Source: Thioalkalivibrio sp. AKL19 (GTDB lineage: Bacteria; Pseudomonadota; Gammaproteobacteria; Ectothiorhodospirales; Ectothiorhodospiraceae). Taken from it: DNA of 64,000 nucleotides. This document shows positions 17,149 through 23,498 of the stretch, in pieces. The notes beneath the pieces were generated by a model. The model did no database searches. It was not told the DNA's origin and was given only the letters and a program-made list of their open reading frames with translations. Numbering within the stretch: position 1 is the first letter of the stretch; the number at the start of each line of letters is the position of its first letter. A program made the translations under genes and the position numbers. The stretch lies in assembly GCF_000420165.1 (NCBI RefSeq), contig NZ_ATUK01000014.1, positions 206,001 through 270,000 on the forward strand, in the 5' to 3' direction.

Positions 17149-18654
17149 ATGCCCGTCACCATCGCCTACGCCCGCGCCATCGACGGCATCCATGCCCCGC
17201 TGGTGACCATCGAGACACACCTGGCGAACGGCCTCCCGGCCTTCCAGATCGTCGGCCTGCCCGAGGCCGCGGTGCGCGAGAGCCGCGACCGCGTACGCGC
17301 GGCGATCCAGACCAGCGGCTTCGAATTCCCTCGGCGCCGCATCACCGTCAACCTGGCCCCCGCCGACCTCCCCAAGGACGGCGGACGCTTCGACCTCGGG
17401 ATCGCCCTGGGGATCCTGGCCGCCAGCCAGCAGATCCCGGCCGAGGCCCTGGCCCGCCACGAATTCCTGGGCGAGCTCGGCCTCGACGGTCAGCTGCGCG
17501 CGGTCGGGGGCACCCTCGCGGCCGGGATCGCCGCCGCGGATGCCGAGCGCGCCCTGGTCGTTAGCCCGGACGACGGCACAGAAGCCGCCCTGGCCAGCAG
17601 CGCCCGGGTCCTCACCGGCTCGCACCTGACCGCGGTGTGCGCCGCCCTTTCCGGGCGCGACGCCCTGACGCCCGCACAGCCGCCCGAACGCGCTCCGCCG
17701 ACGCACCCGGACCTCGCGGACGTGCGCGGCCAGCATCAGGCACGCCGGGCGCTGGAGATCGCGGCCGCCGGCGGGCACCATCTGTTGATGGTCGGGCCGC
17801 CCGGCAGTGGCAAGTCGATGCTGGCGGCTCGCATACCGGGCATCCTGCCGCCCATGGAAGAGGCCGAGGCACTGGAAACGGCTGCGATCCACAGCCTGCG
17901 CGGCAGTGCCCACCTGCGGGGGGACTGGCGCGAGCGCCCCTTCCGCTCGCCCCACCACACCGCCTCGGGCGTCGCGCTGGTCGGCGGCGGCAGCACGCCC
18001 CGCCCGGGCGAGATCTCGCTGGCACACCAGGGGGTGCTGTTCCTGGACGAGCTAACCGAATTCGACCGGTCGGTGCTGGATGTGCTGCGCGAACCCCTGG
18101 AGACCGGCGTCATCCATATCTCGCGCGCCGCCCGCCAGGCCGAGTTTCCGGCACGCTTCCAGTTGGTGGGCGCGATGAACCCCTGCCCGCAGGGCTTCGA
18201 CTGCGACCTGGCCGAACGCTGCGAATGCACCCCGGAACAGCGGGCCCGCCACCGCAAGCGCCTGTCCGCGCCGCTCCTGGACCGGATCGACCTGGCGATC
18301 GAGGTCCCGCGCATCCCGCCGAGTGAGCTGGCCGGCGCGGAGACGACTGCCGAAGGATCGGCGGCGGTCGCAGAGCGCGTGGTCCGGGCACGAGCCCTGC
18401 AGCACGCACGGCAGGGCGGGCTCAACAGTGCACTCGAGGGCGCGGGCTTGGACCGGCACGCCACCCTCGCGACCCAGGATCGCCAGCTGCTGGACAAGGC
18501 GGCGGAACGCTTCCGGCTTTCCGCGCGGGCCTATCACCGCATCCTGCGCGTGGCGCGCAGCATTGCCGACCTGAACGGCGCGGACCGTATTGACACACCC
18601 CATCTGACAGAGGCGCTCAGCTATCGCGCCCTCGATCACTGGCGCGCCCAGTAA
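17149..18654 (+). CDS. comM: ComM/YifB-type Mg-chelatase-like AAA+ ATPase
   Basis: ComM is a hexameric helicase that promotes branch migration during natural transformation. The 501-residue protein has the ChlI-like N-terminal domain (GLPAFQIVGLPEAAVRESRDR), Walker A GPPGSGKSM (about 222-230), Walker B VLFLDELTEF, and the family block NPCPQGFDC with Cys residues before CTPEQRARHRKRLS. The C-terminus is Mg-chelatase C-like with RAYHRILRVARSIADL. Full length. Confidence 0.94.
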   Translation: MPVTIAYARAIDGIHAPLVTIETHLANGLPAFQIVGLPEAAVRESRDRVRAAIQTSGFEFPRRRITVNLAPADLPKDGGRFDLGIALGILAASQQIPAEALARHEFLGELGLDGQLRAVGGTLAAGIAAADAERALVVSPDDGTEAALASSARVLTGSHLTAVCAALSGRDALTPAQPPERAPPTHPDLADVRGQHQARRALEIAAAGGHHLLMVGPPGSGKSMLAARIPGILPPMEEAEALETAAIHSLRGSAHLRGDWRERPFRSPHHTASGVALVGGGSTPRPGEISLAHQGVLFLDELTEFDRSVLDVLREPLETGVIHISRAARQAEFPARFQLVGAMNPCPQGFDCDLAERCECTPEQRARHRKRLSAPLLDRIDLAIEVPRIPPSELAGAETTAEGSAAVAERVVRARALQHARQGGLNSALEGAGLDRHATLATQDRQLLDKAAERFRLSARAYHRILRVARSIADLNGADRIDTPHLTEALSYRALDHWRAQ

Positions 18655-18678
18655 CCGGAACACGGGGCCGACAAACAA

Positions 18679-18710
18679 AAGGCCCCGCCCGGTTTCCCGG
18701 GCGGGGCCTT
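18679..18710. terminator. Bidirectional terminator between comM and the cytochrome c gene
   Basis: A perfect 14-bp stem (AAGGCCCCGCCCGG, loop TTTC). The minus-strand side ends in CCTTTTGTTTGT, so it mainly serves the convergent cytochrome gene. The plus-strand T-run is short. Confidence 0.88.
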
Positions 18711-18733
18711 CGAGCGGCTCGGCTGCGAGACGG

Positions 18734-19606
18734 TCAGTCTTCGAAGGTTGCCACGTAGACCGCCAGGTCGGCGATCTCCTGATCCGACAGGTTCGCGGCA
18801 TTGGGCGCCATCAGGGCCGTCTGGTCGCCGACGGTCTCGCCGGCACGGTAACGCACCAGCTTGTCCGCGATGTACTCGGCGTCACGACCGGCCAGCTTGG
18901 GGAATACCGGGGTGCCCTGGCCCTGCGCACCATGGCAGGCGACGCAGGTGTTGTAGCGCGACTGGCCGCGCTCGGCATCACCGTCTTCTACCGCGATGGC
19001 CGCAACCGCTTCGGCCTCTTCATCGGCCGCGGCGGCGCCAGTCTCGGTCGTGGCGACCGGTTCTTCGCCCTCGGCAGCATCTTCAGCGGCGGTGTCGCCA
19101 TTGCCGTTATCGCTGCCTTCGTAGTCGTGATCGACCCCGGCCTCGTCCAGCATGTAGGCGACCACGTCGCGCATCTGCTCATCGGTCAGGCTGGAGTCGC
19201 CACCGCGCGCCGGCATGGCGCCGATGCCATTGATGGAATTGTCGAAGATCGTATCCAGGCCCTTGTCGTTCAGGCGATTCGCCCATTCGTCGGTGTCGTC
19301 CTTGATCGGGGCACCGGAGGCTCCGCTGTCGTGGCATGCGGCACAGACGTTGGCGTAGATGTCACCCGGACTCAGATCCGCGGCTTCCGCGGCCGTATCC
19401 ACCTCGCCGGAAACGACCCGACCAATGGGGGCAATACGCTGCGCGATGCGCTCCTCACTCACGGCCTCCGCCTGGGAACCCGTCATCCCCGCAATCCAGC
19501 CCGCAAGCTGCGACACCAGAAAGAGTACCGCCCCCAGCAGGGCCAGCGACGAGATAAACAGCAACACCTTGTTCCCGGTGTCCATCTTGATCGGTTGATT
19601 TCCCAC
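18734..19606 (-). CDS. Membrane-anchored diheme cytochrome c (c5-like plus c4-like domains)
   Basis: The 290-residue product starts at a GTG (19606) that has GGAGG 7 bases upstream. It has an N-terminal signal-anchor helix (about 13-37) and two heme domains. The first has CAACH with GIGAMPARGG and resembles small cytochromes c5. The second has CVACH in a c4-like setting (KLAGRDAEYIADKLVRYR) with a distal Met in ALMAPNA. They are joined by an acidic, Ala-rich linker of about 60 residues. It likely shuttles electrons in the periplasm between the quinol side and cbb3 oxidase; partners are not shown by context. Confidence 0.85.
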   Translation of the reverse strand: MGNQPIKMDTGNKVLLFISSLALLGAVLFLVSQLAGWIAGMTGSQAEAVSEERIAQRIAPIGRVVSGEVDTAAEAADLSPGDIYANVCAACHDSGASGAPIKDDTDEWANRLNDKGLDTIFDNSINGIGAMPARGGDSSLTDEQMRDVVAYMLDEAGVDHDYEGSDNGNGDTAAEDAAEGEEPVATTETGAAAADEEAEAVAAIAVEDGDAERGQSRYNTCVACHGAQGQGTPVFPKLAGRDAEYIADKLVRYRAGETVGDQTALMAPNAANLSDQEIADLAVYVATFED

Positions 19607-19790
19607 TTCTCTCCCTCCGAGATCCTGGCCGTGCGTGGCCTTGTGGTGTGCTCTTTCGAAAGCGCTCGCGCGGTACGCGCAAATCGGGCGCAGAGTATAG
19701 GGCATCATGCCGGGCGCGACCACAAACCCAGCGGCGTGGTCAAATATGGCTGGACGCGCCGAAGCCGCCGCCCGTATCATTGTAGGTCTT

Positions 19791-19867
<77 letters not shown>

Positions 19868-19870
19868 TCA

Positions 19871-19906
19871 TAAAGAAGAAGGGCCCTCAGGGGCCCTTCT
19901 TCTTTA
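19871..19906 (+). terminator. Terminator of the tRNA-Arg gene
   Basis: A perfect 16-bp stem whose arms read TAAAGAAGAAGGGCCC and its complement around the loop TCAG. It starts 4 bases after the tRNA CCA end. Confidence 0.85.
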
Positions 19907-19936
19907 TGGGGGTGTGCCCCGAGGGCCCGATTCGAA

Positions 19937-20340
19937 CCTCCGTTCGAGCCGAGGCCCGCGTAGCGGGCCGACGCGCGGTACCGCCACAGGCGGTGCCGGC
20001 CCGAAGGGCCAAGCGACCGCAGGTCGCGCAGCCATCCTCTCGGGCGCGCGGCCCGAATACCCCCGAGTCCGACCCCGCGAACCTCCGTTCGAATCGAGGC
20101 CCGCGCAGCGGGCCGACATCGCGGCGCAGCCAACGGCTGCACCGGTCCGAAGGACCGAGCCGCCGCAGGCGGCGAAGCCATCCTCTCGGGCGCGAAGCAC
20201 GAACACCCCGGAGCCCGACTCCATGCCCCTCCGTTCGAGCCGAGGCCCGCGCAGCCAGCCCGACCCCTTGGCGTTCGCCGGCGCGAAGCCGTGCTTCGCA
20301 AAACCCCGGCTCACCCTCTCGGGCGCAAGCGCCCCAACCA
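19937..20340 (+). repeat. Three tandem repeats of about 146 bp downstream of tRNA-Arg
   Basis: Units begin at CCTCCGTTCGA, at 19937, 20082 and 20228 (steps of 145 and 146). Each carries CGAGGCCCGCG, a variable hairpin-rich centre, and a block CCTCTCGGGCGC (about 20035, 20182 and 20315) that is identical to the 3' strand of the tRNA T-arm and acceptor stem. The third copy is the most degraded. No convincing gene is present. The units may be tRNA-derived remnants of repeated integration or slippage; this is inference. Confidence 0.75.
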
Positions 20341-20378
20341 CACCTCACAAAACTACGTTCGACCCAACGCCTCCACCA

Positions 20379-20675
20379 GGGAAACACTGATTAATGTGCA
20401 CGCTCGCGCTCGAGTCGCTTTTGCGTGCGAACAAGGCGCGGTGACGGCCGTGCAGTCACTCTGCACAAGGGAGCCGCAACGCCGAGCGCGCGCCCGTTTT
20501 CATCAACAACGGGCGGCCGAGCCCCGTCGTTCAATAGCTTGTGGGGTTGGCACCCCAGGTTCCCCGATCCTGCGTTGCGCCACTTGCGGGTAGAACCACT
20601 ACCTGCTGCGCACCGCGCCTTGTCTCGGAAAACCTGGGGTGCCAACGCGAGCGTGCACATTAATCAGTGTTTCCC
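20379..20675. mobile_element. MITE-like non-autonomous element with 30-bp perfect terminal inverted repeats
   Basis: The ends at 20379-20408 and 20646-20675 are exact inverted copies over 30 bases, starting GGGAAACACTGATTAATG. Inside are two further inverted pairs: GTTGGCACCCCAGGTT (20546-20561) with its complement at 20631-20646, and ACAAGGCGCGGTG (from 20431) with its complement near 20611-20623. No transposase or other coding frame is convincing in 297 bp. Flanks are ACCA and CTAG, so there is no clear target duplication. End structure suggests mobilisation by a transposase elsewhere; an IS5-like relation is only a guess. Confidence 0.8.
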
Positions 20676-21197
20676 CTAGGACGCGCTTACCAAGGCCGCA
20701 GGCCCCACCGCCGCAGCCGGAAGTTCGACCTCCTGACTCTGGTTCATGATCTGCATGAGAACCATGACGCGCTCGTCGCCGGTTCGGGCGAGGAATAGCG
20801 CCTCATGCCCCTGGAAAGGGCCCTCGGTGATCGTGACGGGCTGCCGGGCGACCAAATCAGCGTCACGGGTCAGGTCGAGGCAACCACTCGCCGGGTCCAG
20901 TCGCAGGCGAATTGCCTCGATCACCGGCTCGGGCACCGGGATCGGGACATGACCAAAACGAACGAGCCCCAGGACCCCCCGGGTGGAACGGATCGGTGCC
21001 CAGTTTTCGTGGCTGTCGCACAGTTCCGTGAAGAGATACCGCGGAAACAGGGATTCGGTCACCGTGGTGCGCCGTCCACCACGACGCGCGGCACGGCGGA
21101 TCAGCGGACGAAACGTGTGATAGCCCTGCCGGGCCAGATTGGCCTCCGCGCGGGCCTCCTCGCGAGGTTTGCAGTGGACGGTGTACCAGTGTTTCAA
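20676..21197 (-). CDS. rfaH: RfaH-like transcription antiterminator (NusG paralogue)
   Basis: RfaH recruits ribosomes and suppresses termination in long operons that carry an ops site. The 173-residue product begins MKHWYTVHCKPREEARAEAN, the standard NGN-domain start of RfaH, and has LFPRYLFTEL and the RSTRGVLGLVRFG stretch. The start is a TTG at 21197 with GAGG 5 bases upstream; an upstream ATG would add 43 non-homologous residues. Its TAG stop (20676-20678) directly abuts the MITE-like element, so its last residues or terminator may be altered. No target operon is recognisable nearby. Confidence 0.88.
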   Translation of the reverse strand: MKHWYTVHCKPREEARAEANLARQGYHTFRPLIRRAARRGGRRTTVTESLFPRYLFTELCDSHENWAPIRSTRGVLGLVRFGHVPIPVPEPVIEAIRLRLDPASGCLDLTRDADLVARQPVTITEGPFQGHEALFLARTGDERVMVLMQIMNQSQEVELPAAAVGPAALVSAS

Positions 21198-21312
21198 GAG
21201 GACCTCGCAACGCCACCGGCCGGATGCCGGGGCGGAATCCGCCGTGTAACGTCTTGATGATACCCATCCGCGAAGCACGGTGGCCAGACAACAGCCCCGA
21301 TCGGGGCAAGCC

Positions 21313-21326
21313 ATGATCTGGATCAA
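21313..21326 (+). promoter_or_regulatory. FNR-like box upstream of the DUF3149 gene
   Basis: ATGATCTGGATCAA matches TTGAT-N4-ATCAA at 9 of 10 fixed positions. It lies 61 bases before the ATG at 21388, in the gap divergent from rfaH. No good -10 was found, so it is a candidate only. Confidence 0.4.
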
Positions 21327-21387
21327 TTTCGGTGTCCGGTACCGGCGCTAGCGTCGAAGGTGCATGGACCCAACCGGAGGAAAGATC

Positions 21388-21522
21388 ATGCTGATGGAAA
21401 TCATGTTTCAGTCGCCCATCGGGATCCTGACGATCCTGACCCTGGCCGGCATCGTGGCATTCTTCGCTTACGTCGGGTATTTCATCGTTCACGGCATGCA
21501 CGAGAACGACAAGGGCCGGTAA
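21388..21522 (+). CDS. Small membrane protein, DUF3149-like
   Basis: A 44-residue protein, MLMEIMFQSPIGILTILTL and so on, with a single hydrophobic helix (about 9-35) followed by a charged tail (HENDKGR). GGAGG lies 7 bases before the ATG and a terminator follows. The pattern, a short start, then S-x-x-G and one Phe/Tyr-rich helix, resembles DUF3149, a family of 40-residue proteobacterial membrane proteins with no known function. Too short for routine gene calling. Confidence 0.65.
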   Translation: MLMEIMFQSPIGILTILTLAGIVAFFAYVGYFIVHGMHENDKGR

Positions 21523-21562
21523 CACGCTTCCAGCTGCTGGCGGGTCCCGCCCATACATAAAA

Positions 21563-21596
21563 AGGCCAGGGCATCGGATGACCTCCGCCCTGGCCT
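21563..21596. terminator. Bidirectional terminator between DUF3149 and soeC copy 1
   Basis: Arms AGGCCAGGGC and GCCCTGGCCT pair over 10 bp around 14 bases. On the minus strand the stem is followed by TTTTTATG, which would end the soeABC transcript; the plus side has a weaker GTTCTTGTG. Confidence 0.85.
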
Positions 21597-21660
21597 GTTC
21601 TTGTGTCGTTCGAAGCCCCCGCGGGCGGCCGGACAAGCCGGACAGCCCGCGGGGCCGGCA

Positions 21661-22710
21661 TCAGGAGCCGGAACCCCCGGGCGTATCGCCCAGCTCGCCA
21701 CGGGGCGCGTCGCCGCGACGGGTATCCGCGGCCACTTCCGGGCCGACACGGCTCGGCTCGGCCAGGGAGTCGGTGCAGGTTTGGGCACCGTGGTAGAGAC
21801 GCACCACATGCTTCGCCTCGGCGAAGAACAGCCAGCGCTCCATGCCGATCCCGACCAGACTCGAAACCGCCGCCAGCCAGGCGATGCCAGCGGGTGCACC
21901 GGAAAGGATCGAAGCGAACACCAGCACCGGGGCGATGAAGCCGAGCAGGAAAACGCCCATCTTGATGTTGTCGATGGTGTCCTTGCGCGGGTCGTAGCCG
22001 AACTCGTCGGTCAGGAAGGTGCCGGCGGTGTGGCCGGTATCCAGAAGACGGACGGTGGCCCGGTTGAAGGTGGTCGCGGTATTGATGGTCGGGCCGTTCA
22101 CCCGCGAGATCCAGAAGTAGTAGATCCCTTTCAGCACCGCTGCCGCGACCAGCGCAACCATCGCTACACCGGCGTGCATCGTGGTGGCATTGCCAAACGC
22201 GGCCGCGATGGCGGCAAACAGCGCGGTACCGGTGGCGATGCCCAGCATGATGTAGTTGGCCGGAGTCAGCGCGGTGTTCCACTGGCGGATGGTCTTCAGG
22301 CAACCGTAGATCATGCCCGTGGAGAACAAGGTGACCACGGCCAGCACGGCGGCGATCACGCCCGCCATCGCCGGGAGCGGCCCGATGGCTGAGCCCTGCA
22401 GCAGCACGCCGAGCCCGTAGATCCCGGCGAACGGATAGAACAGCACCGCAAACACCGCCTCGCGTGACAGCCAGGAGGTCTTGAAGCGCATAAACGAACG
22501 CCAGGCGTTCTTCTTGTTCGCCAGGTGACCGGTGGAGAGCATCAGCCCCAGGGTGATCATGCCGAGCGACGCGACGCCGTGCGCGAGCAGCTCACCGTGG
22601 CTCATCGCCGGACCAATGCCCGCGAGATGGAACGCCGCCAGCAGGATGAACAGGCCATAGCCCGCGCCCGAGATGACGGTAAACAGGATGACGGAAAATG
22701 CCGGATGCAT
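21661..22710 (-). CDS. soeC: SoeC-type membrane anchor of sulfite dehydrogenase, copy 1 (DmsC/NrfD-like)
   Basis: This subunit anchors the SoeAB dimer on the cytoplasmic face and passes electrons to quinone. The 349-residue protein starts MHPAFSVILFTVISGAGYGL, typical of DmsC-like subunits, with about eight helices and the STGHLANKKNAWRSFMRFKTSW loop. It ends in a hydrophilic tail of about 35 residues absent from copy 2. GGGAG precedes the ATG by 7 bases. Last gene of the soe operon. The substrate assignment comes from the whole operon. Confidence 0.85.
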   Translation of the reverse strand: MHPAFSVILFTVISGAGYGLFILLAAFHLAGIGPAMSHGELLAHGVASLGMITLGLMLSTGHLANKKNAWRSFMRFKTSWLSREAVFAVLFYPFAGIYGLGVLLQGSAIGPLPAMAGVIAAVLAVVTLFSTGMIYGCLKTIRQWNTALTPANYIMLGIATGTALFAAIAAAFGNATTMHAGVAMVALVAAAVLKGIYYFWISRVNGPTINTATTFNRATVRLLDTGHTAGTFLTDEFGYDPRKDTIDNIKMGVFLLGFIAPVLVFASILSGAPAGIAWLAAVSSLVGIGMERWLFFAEAKHVVRLYHGAQTCTDSLAEPSRVGPEVAADTRRGDAPRGELGDTPGGSGS

Positions 22711-22735
22711 ATGAATTCTCCCGTTCGGGCCGCGC

Positions 22736-23431
22736 CTAGCGCGCGACCATCTTGTTGACCCAGTCCTTCACCGAGGTGACCAACTTGTTGGCCCGCACGT
22801 CGTCGGTCGGGATGGGGCGGGTGATACGCGGGGGCAGATAGGTGTTGACCGGCTTGTAGCCCAGCTCCGGCATCTGCTTCACCCCGCCGCGCTCGCGCAC
22901 CAGGCGGCTGACTTCGGAGTTGTCGTCGTCGAAGTCACCAAAGAACCGGGCATGCGCCGGGCAGGTGATCACGCAGGCGGGCTGGCGCTCTTCCGGCGGC
23001 AGCTGCTCGTCGTAGATGCGATCCACGCACAGCGTGCACTTCTTCATCACCCCGTCCTCGCGATCCAGCTCGCGAGCACCATAGGGGCAGGCCCAGGCGC
23101 AGTAGTTGCAGCCCATGCACTTGTCCTGGTCGACCAGCACGATGCCGTCTTCCGGGCGCTTGTAGGAAGCGCCGGTCGGGCAGACATTCACGCAGTCGGC
23201 ATGCTGGCAGTGCATGCAGGACATGGGGATGTTGACGGTCTTGTTGTTGGGGTAGTCCCCGACTTCATAGTGGCGGATGCGGTTGAACCACACGCCGCTG
23301 GGATCCTCGCCATACGGGCGATAGTCGGTCAGCGCACCGGTGGTGCCGCTGGTGTTCCACTGCTTGCAGGCCACCGCGCAGGCGTGGCAGCCCACGCAGG
23401 TGTCCATGTCGATTACGAGTCCAAGTCGCAT
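22736..23431 (-). CDS. soeB: SoeB-type four-cluster iron-sulfur subunit, copy 1
   Basis: SoeB carries electrons from the molybdenum subunit to the membrane anchor. The 231-residue protein opens MRLGLVIDMDTCVGCHACAV and has four Cys groups: CVGCHACAVACK, CMHCQHADCVNVCP, CMGCNYCAWACP and CTLCVDRI with a later CVITCP, as in DmsB/PsrB. The ATG at 23431 has GAGGAG 7 bases upstream. No signal peptide, consistent with a cytoplasmic complex. Confidence 0.92.
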   Translation of the reverse strand: MRLGLVIDMDTCVGCHACAVACKQWNTSGTTGALTDYRPYGEDPSGVWFNRIRHYEVGDYPNNKTVNIPMSCMHCQHADCVNVCPTGASYKRPEDGIVLVDQDKCMGCNYCAWACPYGARELDREDGVMKKCTLCVDRIYDEQLPPEERQPACVITCPAHARFFGDFDDDNSEVSRLVRERGGVKQMPELGYKPVNTYLPPRITRPIPTDDVRANKLVTSVKDWVNKMVAR

Positions 23432-23498
23432 ACAGCTACTCCTCAAATTCTCTCGAGCCGCCGGTCGCTGCCGGCGGCATGTCCCGGGTTCGTGGCGT

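Noticed and set aside
19868-20675. Open frames across the repeats and MITE (for example 19906-20394) as genes
   Set aside because: They are open on several frames at once, consist of Arg/Pro/Ala-rich low complexity and follow the repeat period.
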